Positions 8,492-21,067 of a DNA stretch of 64,000 bases are shown here, one piece after another. The notes below the pieces were generated by a model, which was not told where the DNA came from, searched no databases, and saw nothing but the letters and a program-made list of their open reading frames with translations. Source of the stretch: Ephydatia muelleri (lineage: Eukaryota > Porifera > Demospongiae > Spongillida > Spongillidae); the NCBI GenBank assembly GCA_013339895.1, contig JABACO010000023.1, positions 3,516,199-3,580,198 of the forward strand, read 5' to 3'. How positions within the stretch are numbered: position 1 is the stretch's first letter; each line of letters begins with the position of its first letter. A program made the position numbers and the translations under genes.

Positions 8492-11400
8492 GTACAGTGT
8501 GTTGGTAGGCTCCATGTCACCTTTAGTGTCATTGTAATATATAAACATTTCTACATATTGGGTGTGACTGCATGGCCTGTGTGCCGATACATGCAGTTTA
8601 CAAAGCAAACAATGCTGCATGCCCATGCAAGCCCACAACCATTTGTAATCAATTACAAGTTGTTACAAAATAGACAAAAGTGTACAACTTGTCTCACAAC
8701 AAAACGGTCGAACACTGTGCATTTAGAAATGTTCATAGAACAATGTGTCTACAATTTTGATGTCAGAAACTGATCATTGTACTCATGATGCCCAATATTT
8801 CCATATAGTTCACATACATGTAGTTCAGATCATTACATGTCTATTGCTGCAGGTGTGTTTGGTTGATTGTTATGTATGAAGTGGCAATTTGTATGTGCTT
8901 GTGCGATTCTTAATTTATTACTCTACAGTGTTGCTGTGAACATGTACATTGTACAGTATGTGGTCTGGGTTATAATAAATTATTGTACTGTCCCAAAATA
9001 TTGGTGATGTCAAATATTTCGGGATACGTTTTTCCATTTCCTCGTGATATTGGTTTGCATCAAAAATTAATTACATGATCTAAAATTTGTGAAAACTATG
9101 GTATATGTATCGATATAGGGACCTAAACCTATTTAAATTGGCCCACAGTTACTGGTAGATTCAGCTATACACATATGCAGCTAGCTAGGCTCTCCCAGAT
9201 CTCTGTATACGTGCTGGGTGTACTACCAGAAATGGCTTGCTAGACAGCTTTTGGTGAATTGATGGATTGCATGAGCTGCCTCTTTTACCTCTAGACCAGT
9301 TCCTGGAATTGTCGTTACAGTTGAATGCAGTGTGATGTTCTGTTCTTGTTTTCTGCATGCCATCATTCACATATGATTGCACAAGAGTGGCTTTAATTAC
9401 TTCAAGCTTTTTATCCTCCTATGTTCATTCATGCATCACAATAATAGCATTGCATTAGTTTGTGCATCGCTGCAGCCATTGGATTGGCTTAGCTGTGCCA
9501 TACAAGTGATACATGTGATGACTATGGACTGCATGCCTTATCAGTGAGGGTGCCCTTATAAATTAAGTACAGTTTTATGTACAGTGTATGTGATGAATGA
9601 GAGCATTTGATAAACTCTCTTCCCTCCTCCATCCTTTCGACATGTAAGTAACTGCATTGCATTTAGTTCTGCCATCTCACAGTCCTTTGCCAAACAGGTG
9701 CTATCCCATAGACCTTATGGGGATAATAATGATGGAGCCCTTTGTAGTGTGAATGAATTTGCTATGTGATCAGGAGCTGTACACTGATGTACAGAAATGT
9801 TGACCTGTACATCTGTCATGTACCTCCACTGGTTCAGCCTCTGGTCATGATGACATTTGTATTGCAGAATGGTTGGAGTCCACTGCATGCAGCAAGTTTT
9901 AGTGGACATCTTGACATAGTGAAGACACTCATTGAAGCGGGAGCTAATTTCAATCAGGCCACTAAGGTACAGTGTGTAGGTAGACTCCATGCAGCCTTTA
10001 ATGTCATTGTAATATATGAACACCTACATATTGTGTGTGACAGAAGTTGAATGCAGTTTGAGTGTCTGTTTTTGTTCTCTAGGTTTGCCATCATTCACAT
10101 GAGTTGCACAAGTTTGCTTACTTCAAGCTTATTCTGGTACAAATTTCTGTGACCTCTTTGATAGTATGCCACTACTAGAGTAACATGCCTGAACATAAAT
10201 CACAATTCATATAACTCACACACAACTCGTTATTAGGTGTTAAAAATTTTGTGATCAATTAACCTTATTCAGAAAGTCCAGTGTAGCTCACATCATTAAT
10301 ATAGCACCTCTGCATCGTTGCTTGCAAGGGAATTTCATTTCTGGGTGTCATTATTAAATGATGTAGTGGTGTGGGAGGAGGTGGAGAAGTACAATGTGTG
10401 AAGTGTAGAGCACTGCTGTACATTTAGCCAGCACTAATGTACGTCCTGAAGTGAACTCAGTCATGCAATGCTATAGAATATTCACTCACGCAATTTACAA
10501 ATACATGTGTTTAAGTGATTAGTGTATACATGATCCTGTGTATGTCATGAAGGATCATTCTTATTGCTGCATAAGAGATCAGAACAAAGATTCCAAGTGT
10601 CCTTGAAAAAGCTCACAGGGGTGGATATAATGGTCAGGCTGCAGGTTTATTCTTACTATGGATTTGTACAAAGATGCTATGAAAATGATTGTTTACGCAA
10701 CCATAACCACCAGAAATGTTATTTGCTGGTATCTACATGTATTTAAAAAGTCAACACTCTTTTAGGTCTTATTGAACCAGTGCTCACTTCATAAGGGATA
10801 GTAGGAAATATAGAACGTCTTTCTTGGAATTCCTGAAGTCAAAGGAGCATGTGCCCTTCCCATTTTCCACACACACCACTGCCCATGCTTTCATTCTCTC
10901 ATTGCCACACCCACTTCATTTTACATGTAATTTTTGTTGTACAACATGTAAATGTACTGGTGTCCAATCATATGTTCACATATGCATCACATAATGAAGT
11001 TGTGTTAGTTAAATGGAGTTTTTGTACTTTGCAACAGTCATTTAATGCCCCAGCTGTGAAATACAAGTGCTATATGTGATGTCTATGGACTGCATACCTT
11101 ATTGGTGATGGTGCCCCTATAAATTAATATGCACAGTGTATGTAATGGCTGAGGGAATTTGATAATACTCTCTCTCCTCCATCCTTTCACTGCATACCAC
11201 ATGCAACTAACATCGTTGCGTTTAGTTCGAAAGTGGATATGCCATCTCACTATCCTTTGCCAAACAGTTGCTATCCCATAGACATTGTGGTGATAATAGT
11301 GATGAAGTCCTTTTTAGTGTGATGCATTGCCACGTATCATGATGTTGACCTATACATCTGTCATGCAAGATTCAACACTCACCTCCACCTCTTGTTATGA

Positions 11401-14400
11401 TGACATTTGTATTGCAGGGTGGTTGGAGTCCACTGCACACAGCATGTAGTAATGGCCATCTTGACACAGTGAAGACATTCATTGAAGCAGGAGTTAATTT
11501 CAATCTGGCTGATAAGGTACAATGTATAGATAGACCTCTAATGTCATCGTAATGCACAAACACCTACATATTGTGTGTGAGACTGCATAGCCTGTGTGTG
11601 ATACATTACCGCTCACCCACAAGATTACATTCAGATTAACCAACTCCACACCAATATATTCTATTTGCTAGTATCTTGCGAGTGTTGCGTAACTGATAAT
11701 GGGATCGTTTCCGAAAAGGGACCTAACAAATGTTTTTTCAAGATTTCAAATATTTTGATATTCTGAAATGTCCTCTACACATTGCTTCTTACGCACTGAG
11801 AATCGGAGTATCTGTCATGGAGTTGTAGGGCTCTGAATTTTTAATTAGACATACATTTCAACGCATATGTTACGTTTCTAATTGCGCGTACTGGAAATTT
11901 TATTATGTATGCGTTAGGTCCCTTTTCATGGAAACGATCCCATATATTATAATCAGCACATGCATGGTATAGGATGCGAAGAGGGCCAACTTTATTTATT
12001 AGATGGCAAGAGTGATTACAGATCATATTTACACTGTATGACTTGCCTTGCAACCCAAAATACATCATGTCACCCATTTTTGGTAAAATAACATAATCCA
12101 GAATGGTCCATAATTTGCAGCTGAGATAAATTCTTTTGTTCATTTGTTGTTACATCATGTCACAACCTAATATGTACTACAGCTAACATATGATAACCCT
12201 ATTAAATACTCAGATTGTCTGGCCACTACCATGACCAACATAGCTCTATTTGGTGCAAACTGAGAATACTAAAAAATTGACAGTTTGCTAACATGACCCT
12301 ATTAGATATTAACCATTTGTCTGGCCACTACCATGAACCTATTTGATGCACACCAGGGACTAGTTGCAACCATAACCCTATTTGTTGCACACTAGTAATA
12401 GTTTAAAAAGAAATGTCAAAGCAAACAAATCAATGCATGCATGTTTATGCGAATCCAAACCATTTTGAATCAATTACAATTTTTTTTTGTACAGAATACA
12501 GTAGCAGACTTACAAAAGTATACAACTTAAACTCAAAATGAAGTGGTCATAACATGGTGCATTTAGGAATGATCGCACTAACAATTTTAAACAAGCTGCT
12601 CATCATGATGCACAATATATGCACACATACATGTGTTGTAGTTCAAATCACTACATGTCTGTACTGCAGGTGTGTATGGTTGGGTACCGTATGTGGTCTG
12701 GATTATAAGAAAGTACTAAAATATTTTAGGATGCATTTTTCAATGCATTGTGATCCGTTTTGTTGTGACATGTGTATCCACCAAAAGTGTTATGTGATCT
12801 AAAGTTTGTGATAACTACGCAATACGTGACCTCAAACTATTTAAAGTGGTCCTAAGTTACCATAGATTCAACTATATAGGCAGTGAAGGTACCTTATTGT
12901 CAACGACACAATCAGCTAGGCTCTCCCAACAAGCAGCTGTATGCATGCTGGGTGTAATGTGGTGCACTACCACAATGGCTTCCCAGGCAGCTATGGTGAA
13001 TAGTTGAATTGTATGAGCTGGACTTGTCATTCTACTGTTGAATGCTGTGTAATGCTCTATTTGTGTGCTCTATGCTTGTCATCATTCACATGTGTTTGCA
13101 CAAGTTTGGCTTACTGTACCTCCTTTGTAGAAATTTTTATGATTTTTTTGATAATCTGGCCACTTATAGAGAAACCTGACGACCATAAGTCAATTCATAC
13201 CACTCACTGAATTCAAATTAGGTGGTATCGTTATCAATTGTGTGATAAATGATCCCTAGCCTGTACATGTAAAGCAGTTTGGATACCCTTTAATGAAGTT
13301 TGAATCCTTAGTATTTTGGATAATATCAGATACTAATAAATAAGCCTGCTACACTGTACATAGTTAATTCACATGACTACAGTTTCAAAATGCATTTTAA
13401 GTGCACCTCTGCATGCTTGGATCAGCAAACATGTTGCGGAAGCAACCAAAAACCTGGAGCAATTCAGATGTGAGTAGACTTTATACGCCATAATTATGCC
13501 ATAATGGCATAATTTGTTTTAATTTCTATTCATATGGTAGCGCCAACAGTTATGTGAAGCACCCATGAGGTTTAGCTAGAGGGAACAATTCCCTCTACCA
13601 TGCCCCCTCGCAAAACATTCAACATGCCACTACCCAGCGAGTTATTATTGTGACTGTACAGAAATGTTCACATGTACATCTGTCATGTAATACTTCAACA
13701 CTCACCTCCACTGGTACCAGCCTCTGGTTTAGATGATATTTTATATTGCAGGATGGTCGCAGTCCACTGCACATAGCAAGTGGTAATGGACATCTAGACA
13801 TAGTGAATGCACTCATTGAAGCAGGAGCTAATGTCAATCTGGCTGATAAGGTACAGTGTGTTGGTAGACTCCATGTAGCTTTTAGTGTCATTATAATATA
13901 CAAACACACCTACATATTATATGTGTTAGCGTGGCCTATGTGCTGAGCACACCACTGTCCATGATAATCTCATCACACACTCACTTTATTCTACATTAAA
14001 GTTTTGTTTTAAAACATGTAAATGTAATGGTGTCAAATCATCATATGTTCACATCATCATAGTTCAATGGAATTTATTTTGTATAAGCAACACCCATTGT
14101 ACATGCATTGCCCTAACTGTGCCACACAAGTGCTGCATGTGATGAATATGGACTGCATCCATACCTCAATGGGTGAGGGTGCCCCTATAAATTAAGTAGA
14201 GTGTTTTATGTACAGTATATGTGATGCGTGTGCATTTGATTATACTCCCTTCCCTACTCCATCCTTTCGCTGCATGCCACATACAAGTGACATCATTGCG
14301 TAGAGTGTAGCAGTGGATAAGCCATCTCACTATCCTTTTCCAAACAGGTGCTATCCCACAGACCTTATAGTGATAATAATGATGGAGTCCTTTTAGTGTG

Positions 14401-17400
14401 ATGCATTTGCTATCATGCATCATCAGGTGTTGTGAATACATGCATGTAACTTAAGCAGTTGTACAGAAATGTCAGTTGACGTGTACATTCGTCATGTAAC
14501 ACTTCAACACTCGCCTCTATTGTTCCAGCCTCTGGTTATGATGACATTTATATTGCAGGATGGTTGCTATGATGACATTTATATTGCAGGATGGTTGCTA
14601 TGATGTTACTTATATTGCAGGATGGTTGCTATGATGACATTTATATTGCAGGATGGTTGCTATGATGACATTTATATTGCAGGATGGTTGCTATGATGTT
14701 ACTTATATTGCAGGATGGTTGCTATGATGACATTTATATTGCAGGATGGTATGAGTCCACTGCACTTAGCAAGTAATGAAGGACATCTTGATACAGTGAA
14801 AGTTCTCATTGAAGCAGGAGCTAATGTCAATCAGGCCAATAAGGTGCGCAGGTAGACTCCATGTAGCCTTTAGTGTCATTGTAATATAAAATATAGTGTG
14901 TGTTAGCATAGCCTGTGTGCTAATACATGTAGTTTACAAAGTGATGTCGAAAAAAACAAATCAATGCACAAAACCCACAACCATTTGTAAATAGATACAA
15001 GTATCGTTTTGTACAAAATACAGTAGCAGACTGACAAAAGTGTACAACATTGTCTCAAAACAAAGATGTTGTAATAAGATGCATTTAGAAATCATCGTAG
15101 AACAAAATGCCTACAATTTTGATGTTGGAACCTGATCATAGTACTCATGATCCCCAATATTTCCATATACCAGGATAGTGTTAGTATGTTCACATACATG
15201 TAGTTCAGATCATTACTGTAGCTTTGCCATCATTACAAGTGTGGCTTACTTCCAGCTCTTTCTGGTGGAATTTCTGTGACCTTTATGCCTGACCATAAAT
15301 TAAATTCATATGAATCATTATTTTTAGCAATTTTGTGAACCATCAGCTCGTAAAGCTCATAATCAACTGCCAAAGAAATGAAAAGCTTTGGCAAAATGAC
15401 CTGAAAAATGAAATTAGTTGATAAATGATAGGTTGCAGTCTTGGCTAAGTCACTGAAGTGGTATTTGCCATTTGATCAGGAACAACAATAACTTGAATAT
15501 TGTGGCCACTTAACATTGAGTGGTTTGAATACATTTGCTTGCATGGAACCTATAAGGCTTAAAACAGTTATGCCAGTTTACTGGTTTCTGACTGTAAAAT
15601 GTTTAATAATGGCTTCAACTTAGTGTTATTTTAATTGAATAGTAATTTTTTTCTTTCAATCTATGCCTTTGTAATTATTTTGAAGCTCCCTCTGTGAACC
15701 TCCATTGTACTCAGGTGAATGCCAAAATAGCTCATCTGTAAATACAAGGTAAGGCTATTCTGATGTAGCCACATCGCATATATGCAGGCTGCATTCCAGA
15801 TGGCTACTACCAAAACACAGTTCTAAACCTTTTCTACATGCACATCTCACAGCTGCATACTTGTATTTTCCAGTGGCCCCCATGTGTCATCCACATCAGC
15901 AAAACCCTACCTGGATGAGCCATTATTTGTAGTATGAGCTCTGCAGACATGTTCTATCCAGGTACATGCCCCTGTATTTAGATCAATGATGGGCTCTGGG
16001 TGCTACGTACACCATCTGTCTTACCATGTGGTAACGTTCAAGGTGGAGCAGCATTGGTGAAGTACTCAGTTGAACAAGTAGAATCATAAATGATAAATGT
16101 CCTAAAAACTGGAGCTAACCGACATATTCCAGGCAACATGGTATTAGAATGATTATTTTTACCTTTGGTCAAGCATAACTTCATATCAGGCTCTACATGG
16201 CATAATACTTATGGTAAGATGTCACGGAGGCTCAAAACCAGGCAGATTCCTAAAATAACTGATTGGTTTGAGGAACTATTTTATTGTTCAATGTACATGT
16301 ATTCCTCACCACATTGAGATTTTGTAATCAGTGTGTAAATAATCTATGATGAAAGGTGTAATGTGTATCCTCAGAATGGAAATACAGCCATGAACATAGC
16401 AGTTGAAAAAGGGCACAAAATTATCATTCAAGTATTGAAGAATTCCCAAAGCAAGGTGGGGTGTACATGTACTATCATCAGACCAATCTTCACAGTGTGT
16501 GACGGACGCAATTCAACTTACATTTAAATCCATTTATTCCATAAATGAATGTAGGTGCATGATGAATAGTGTATGGATGCATTCATGGTTGTATGAGTGG
16601 AATGCAAATCTTAAATTGCATGCATAATGAGCTACTGTTGAGTTTAGATGAAGTCCAGTTACTGCAAATAGAGGGGCTGATTAAAGAAGTACTTAAAGGA
16701 GGTCAAATATAATCTCAATATTATATGAAAAAACTGACAAAAATTTGTGTTCTTCATCTAAAATGCAGCTTATAATTGCTATTTTATGCATATAGGTCAC
16801 TACAACAAAAACAAAACAGGTTCAACTTGCAGGAGCGGGAGTATCAAGGGCTGAGCTTGAAACCTCAAGCACAAAGAAACAGAGTGATGCATTACAACAG
16901 AACATCAGACTGCAAGTTCAACGAGTAGAAGAGAGAGCAACAAGAGTGGAAGAAGAAGCTAGAAGATCAAATGAGAGAGCTGTAAGAGCAGAAGAGGAAG
17001 CTAGAAGATCAAATGAGAGAGCTGTAAGAGCAGAAGAGGAAGCTAGAAGATCAAATGAGAGAGCTGTAAGAGCAGAAGAGGAAGCTAGAAGATCAAATGA
17101 GAGAGCTGTAAGAGCAGAAGAGGAAGCTAGAAGATCAAATGAGAGAGCTGTAAGAGCAGAAGAGGAAGCTAGAAGATCAAATGAGAGAGCTGTAAGAGCA
17201 GAAGAGGAAGCTAGAAGATCAAATGAGAGAGCTGTAAGTGCAGAACAGAGAGCTACAATAGCAGAACAGAAAGCCACAATAGCAGAACAGAGAGCAACAA
17301 CGGCTGAGCTGGAAACTAAGCAACAAAACCAAGTATTGCAACAGCAAACCAAGATAAGGGCAGAGCAAGATCTTGTATTGTCAAAGCAACAGTCTAAAGC

Positions 17401-18247
17401 ACAACAGAAATACCCAGTCACGCAAGGCATACCACAAAATTCTGACTATTTTAAGTCATCATGGAAAATAGAACGTGATGAAATCGACATGATTGAGGGA
17501 AAGCCTCTTGGTGTAGGAGGATGGGGTGAGGTGAGAGTGGCTATGTTTCGTGGTGTCAAGGTTGCTGCTAAGCTCATACATGAAGCAATTATCTCTCCAC
17601 ATAACATTGACCTGTTTCTCAGGGAGATGAATATAGCAGCAAGTGTACGACATCCCAATCTTCTCCTATTTATTGGAGCCACCTTGGATGACAATAGGCC
17701 TGTAATACTTACAGAGCTAATGCCAGCAAACCTGCGAAACATCATTGAAACACCTAGCCAATTATTTTCACGTGGTCATGTGATCTCTGTTAGCACAGAT
17801 GTGGCCCGTGGTCTCAATTACCTTCATCTAATGAGGCCTGACCCTATCATCCATCGAGATGTTAGCAGTGCAAATGTGCTTCTCGAGCCAATTGGATCAG
17901 GTAACTGGAAAGCTAAGGTGTCTGACTATGGGTCTGCTAACTTCCTGTCTAAAGTGACAACCATGGGCCCGGGAAATGTAACCTATGCAGCTCCAGAGTC
18001 CTTGAATCCCAAACGGCAGTCTCCAAAGATGGATGTATACAGTTATGGCATACTGCTGCTTGAAATGGTGACTAGAAAGTTTCCAGACTACACCCTAATA
18101 GGCACACTGATTGACACTTTGCTGTGGCAAGAAATAGCAACGATTATAAGGAGATGCATCTGTGAAGATCCAGTGAATCGTCCAACCTTGAAGGATATAC
18201 TCATTTTAATGCCGCAGCTTAGTAGCTTGAAAACATCCACTGTGTAA
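8393..18247 (+). CDS. Ankyrin-repeat / coiled-coil / TKL-type protein kinase, multi-exon
   Basis: Exons visible: 8393-8491, 9868-9966, 11418-11516, 13752-13850, 14745-14843, 16375-16455 and 16796-18247 (stop TAA). The first five each encode exactly one 33-residue ankyrin repeat with the core 'G-W-S-P-L-H-x-A-S ... G-H-L-D-x-V-K-x-L-I-E-A-G-A-N-V-N'; the sixth is a 27-residue capping repeat. All boundaries are phase 0. The last exon encodes 483 residues: linker, coiled coil (about 52-170), then a kinase domain (about 230-475). The kinase has a Gly loop (GVGGWGEV), catalytic Lys (VAAK), HRDVSSANVLL, DYG in place of DFG, and AAPES. Composition places it in the TKL/tyrosine-kinase-like group; ankyrin-TKL fusions are abundant in sponges (established knowledge). 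It probably phosphorylates Ser/Thr or Tyr in the cytoplasm, with ankyrin repeats binding partners and the coiled coil driving self-association. The 5' end is not visible. Confidence 0.85.
9868..9966 (+). CDS. Ankyrin exon 2 of the plus-strand gene
   Basis: 99 bases, phase 0, begins NGWSPLHAASFSGHL. Same acceptor and donor context as exon 1. Confidence 0.85.
11418..11516 (+). CDS. Ankyrin exon 3 of the plus-strand gene
   Basis: 99 bases, phase 0, begins GGWSPLHTACSNGHL. Intact. Confidence 0.85.
11701..11941. mobile_element. 241-bp MITE in an ankyrin intron
   Basis: Ends GGGATCGTTTCC...AAAAGGGACCTAAC and its inverted copy (11701-11727 and 11914-11941). Target duplication is unclear (AT at both sides). 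A fragment of the same end (ACGATCCCCATATATA) occurs near 6052. Confidence 0.75.
12180..12420. repeat. Imperfect tandem duplication, about 120-bp unit
   Basis: The block TGTCTGGCCACTACCATGA and its surroundings occur twice, about 110 bases apart, within the intron. Confidence 0.6.
13752..13850 (+). CDS. Ankyrin exon 4 of the plus-strand gene
   Basis: 99 bases, phase 0, begins DGRSPLHIASGNGHL and ends NLADK before GTACAG. Confidence 0.85.
14528..14744 (+). repeat. 31-bp minisatellite made of splice-acceptor units before ankyrin exon 5
   Basis: Seven acceptors ending in ATTGCAG lie at 14558, 14589, 14620, 14651, 14682, 14713 and 14744, exactly 31 bases apart. Two unit types differ by GACATTTA versus GTTACTTA in the order A-A-B-A-A-B-A, which is a 93-bp higher-order period. 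Only the last acceptor leads directly into the intact exon. Use of the one immediately upstream would add 31 bases and shift the frame. Confidence 0.95.
14745..14843 (+). CDS. Ankyrin exon 5 of the plus-strand gene
   Basis: 99 bases, phase 0, begins DGMSPLHLASNEGHL. Donor is GTGCGC, unlike the GTACAG of its relatives. Confidence 0.85.
14844..16374. other. Intron between ankyrin exons 5 and 6
   Basis: Holds a copy of the family intron block (about 14930-15200, also seen near 8600-8830 and 62250-62540 inverted). No coding signal seen in the rest. Confidence 0.5.
16375..16455 (+). CDS. Terminal (capping) ankyrin exon of the plus-strand gene
   Basis: 81 bases, 27 residues beginning NGNTAMNIAVEKGHK. 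It keeps the 'G-x-T-x-x-x-x-A-x-x-x-G-H' pattern but lacks the loop of a full repeat, as expected for a C-terminal cap. Acceptor ATCCTCAG, donor GTGGGG. Confidence 0.75.
16796..18247 (+). CDS. Coiled-coil and kinase exon
   Basis: Opens after TATGCATATAG and encodes 483 residues to TAA. Residues 52-149 are seven perfect or near-perfect copies of a 14-residue charged unit (EEEARRSNERAVRA), then three 7-residue units of the EQRATIA type, then a Gln-rich linker. Kinase landmarks: Gly loop near residue 239, Lys 259, HRD at 353, DYG at 377, APE-like AAPES near 399. All residues needed for phosphotransfer are present. The N-lobe Glu lies in FLREMNIAASVRHPNLL. The family is TKL-like; exact subfamily is not assigned. 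Confidence 0.9.
   Translation, partial: VTTTKTKQVQLAGAGVSRAELETSSTKKQSDALQQNIRLQVQRVEERATRVEEEARRSNERAVRAEEEARRSNERAVRAEEEARRSNERAVRAEEEARRSNERAVRAEEEARRSNERAVRAEEEARRSNERAVRAEEEARRSNERAVSAEQRATIAEQKATIAEQRATTAELETKQQNQVLQQQTKIRAEQDLVLSKQQSKAQQKYPVTQGIPQNSDYFKSSWKIERDEIDMIEGKPLGVGGWGEVRVAMFRGVKVAAKLIHEAIISPHNIDLFLREMNIAASVRHPNLLLFIGATLDDNRPVILTELMPANLRNIIETPSQLFSRGHVISVSTDVARGLNYLHLMRPDPIIHRDVSSANVLLEPIGSGNWKAKVSDYGSANFLSKVTTMGPGNVTYAAPESLNPKRQSPKMDVYSYGILLLEMVTRKFPDYTLIGTLIDTLLWQEIATIIRRCICEDPVNRPTLKDILILMPQLSSLKTSTV
16949..17242 (+). repeat. 42-bp coding minisatellite, seven copies
   Basis: Seven consecutive 42-base units, each 14 codons (two heptads), almost identical at DNA level. This implies recent expansion, and the coiled-coil length is probably variable between alleles. 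Confidence 0.97.
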
Positions 18248-19200
18248 CATTTTAGAAAGCACTTATAACTTTTTATGGTGGTAGGAGGGGTCGGGATAGC
18301 TGTGAGGACTCCTGGGAGGAGGGAGATGCTAGGACCTCAGTGCATTGAGTCGTGCAGCAAGCATAGAATGATAGACACAGTCATGATCCATTAAAAGACA
18401 TACACACATGAAGATTATTAATAAAGTGTAAATACAATGTGCATCACAAATGCACCCACTGTCCCAAAAGCCGCATACATTCGAGATTGTTACTAAAAGT
18501 ATTAACTATTGCAATGCTGATATGTTCTTGTTCACATTGATGAGTCTATGCTTTAGCGTTTTGGTGTGAAGAACCTGCTTACCGTTTTAACATAAGGAGG
18601 TATATTTGTCCCCACCAAGAACACATAGTGGTGGACAAGAGTAGCACAGTATGCATCTCCCTCAATGTGCAACCTTGTAGCAAACACTTGACATTATACA
18701 AAGATCAAGGTGCCATCGTGGCATGACTTTGAAGGAGAAAGAACCTCCAGTCCAACCATACGATACCTTTGATTAATGCAAGGACTATAATTAAGAGTCT
18801 TTGCATGATTAATTAAAACGATCGTCATCGCTTAGATCGACTAGCAATGAAATGTAACACAATCCGGCTGGGACCATCACCTATAGATGGAATATGGCCG
18901 CACAACATACATGCAGATGACATTGATTGGAAACCAAGCCTTCGAGCGAAGATTGTTACATAAGATGCTCAATGACAGCCGCATTGCAACGATAGTACTG
19001 CATGGGCCTAGTAGTCTACTCTCTTTCCCAGACTCACCTTACGTAAGCATTATAGCATAATGTTTGAGTCTGGGGAAGTTCAACTTCTTATTTCCGGGGC
19101 GCACGAAATCGTGCGCCCCAATCAAAATGCAGATACGTCGCTACGTATATCAATACTTTTTAAACTATTTTCGTTGCACTCGTTGCAAACGTTTCTTTAA
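18248..19200. other. Noncoding, downstream of the kinase gene
   Basis: AATAAA-like sequence follows within about 170 bases (ATTAATAAAG near 18417), a candidate polyadenylation signal. A 24-bp palindrome GGGGCGCACGAA/ATCGTGCGCCCC lies at 19096-19119, and a smaller inverted repeat CCAGACTCA...TGAGTCTGG at about 19029-19074. Confidence 0.4.
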
Positions 19201-19533
19201 TCATGATTTTTCAGGTGGTTTTTAACATAAAATCACTCTGGGATTGGATGTCTAGCGTGGAAAAAGCGTAAAAACCATCTGGGATTAAGGTTCAGGGTGG
19301 GAATATCGTAAAAACCATATGGTCTTGTTCGGGTTTTGTCGAACAAAAACCATGCTGAAGCAATGAATAAAACTTTGTATTTATTGCTTCAACATTGTTT
19401 TTGTTCGAAAAAAACCCGGACAAGACCATATGGTTTTTACGATATTCCCACCCTGGACAAGGATGGTTTTTAAGCCGCTAGACATCCAATCCCAGAGTGG
19501 TTTTATGTTAAAAACCACCCTGAAAAACCATGA
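19201..19533. mobile_element. 333-bp foldback element (arms about 160 bp)
   Basis: The two halves are inverted copies with about 90% identity by eye, sharing CATATGGTTTTTACGATAT and TTAGACATCC-like blocks. No coding content. It lies about 30 bases before the first recognisable aminopeptidase exon and could supply its intron end. Confidence 0.85.
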
Positions 19534-20629
19534 CTGCTCGTTTCTAACTTTTTCCTGTGCTCAGGCTTGTCGGGTTTCTACAGGAGCTCGTACAACACGA
19601 TGGCATCAGCGGCACCACTAGCCACCACCCAGTTCGAGTCCACAGACGCAAGGAGGGAGCCGGCCTTCAAGGCCAACTTCACCATCCACGACTGCAATTA
19701 CACGACTGTCTCCAACATGCCCGCGCTCAGCACGAGCGGTGACTCAACCTGCACAGCAGGAAATGCCGTCACTACAAACTTCCAAACGTGGTGGCCTTTA
19801 TTGTATCCCAGTTCCAGTACATCATTGGCAGTACTAATGGTAGTAATCCAGTCCCCATCAGATGCTTTGTTGCATGGCAATCTTTTCTTCTTCTGAAGAT
19901 GAGTGTGTGGTCAAACCCTGATGTGCGCAACAAGACCTCTCTTGTCTTGAAAGTGGGGATGGAGGCTCACCAGTTTGGAAGCGTGGCAGACCCAGCTGAC
20001 GTGTTCACGAATGAGATTCAGCTCCAATTGTGTCCTCTCTTCTCTTCAGTGGTTTGGTGACCTGATGACGATGGAATGGTGGGATGGACTCTGGCTCAAT
20101 GAAGAGTTTGCATCATTCATGAAGTACCTGTGCATAAAAAACTCATTCTGTAACCTTCGAACCAGTTATTACAGTTGAATTCTTAGAACGATTGATGAAA
20201 AGGGTTTGACTAATTCTAGTGAGCTAAGGGAAAATTACTTGAGTATGTCACATATGATGGTTGAGTTTACTTCTATACTGTGGCATAAAAGATTGGGGAG
20301 GATTACACACTGTGGAATAGGGATACAATGATTCCACAGCCCCTGCACATCTTGTGAATGCTGAAGCATTGTACACTGTACATGGATAGAGTGTACACAT
20401 GAAAGCATTTTAAAATTGAATTTTTAGGTAAAGACTCAGCAGGATGTTGATTTTCAGTATTCTAGTTGTTGGGTACACAAAAGTGATAGTGTATTATCTC
20501 AGAACATATGATTACCTAAATGCTGCCACTGACATGCTGGGGCAGTACCTCCAGAAATATTCAGTGAGTGCACCAACCATGTGAAAGACATGTCTGCAAA
20601 TAAGTGTTCTTTCACACATCTGCATATGC

Positions 20630-20770
20630 ATACACACGTACAGACACAAATATACACCCACACATATGTACATATGCATGCACCCATGCGCACGCATGCA
20701 CACACACATATGCACACACACATATGCACACACACACATATGCACACTCACACATATGCACATAGACATC
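20630..20770. repeat. CA/CATA microsatellite in an aminopeptidase intron
   Basis: Imperfect ACACACATATGCAC repeats. Confidence 0.85.
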
Positions 20771-21067
20771 CAACATAGCAAGCATTATGGATAAGTGGTT
20801 CAAACAAATGGGTTACCCTGTGGTGGCAGTGAAGAGGACCAGCCCAACCACTGCTTCAGTCTCACAGCAGAGGTTTTTCTTCTTGAAGCCCAATGGAACC
20901 ATTGCTCCCTCTCCATACAACTAACTACAGCACATACAGGGTTTCTCACAATAAAGGGAAATTCATCACGAGTAGTTTCTTGTATTAATATCAATGCAGC
21001 CTCCATTCTAGGACCAAAGGTTTGATCTGGGCCTTTTTTATGTTTAAGTGTTTTGGTTAAATTATTT

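Noticed and set aside
14528-14744. CRISPR-like regular repeats (31 bp)
   Set aside because: Units are directly adjacent with no unique spacers, in a eukaryotic intron; it is a minisatellite over a splice acceptor.
16918-17430. 170-codon minus-strand frame rich in Ser, Ala and Leu
   Set aside because: It is the antisense of the 42-bp coiled-coil repeat. A repeat length divisible by three keeps all frames open.
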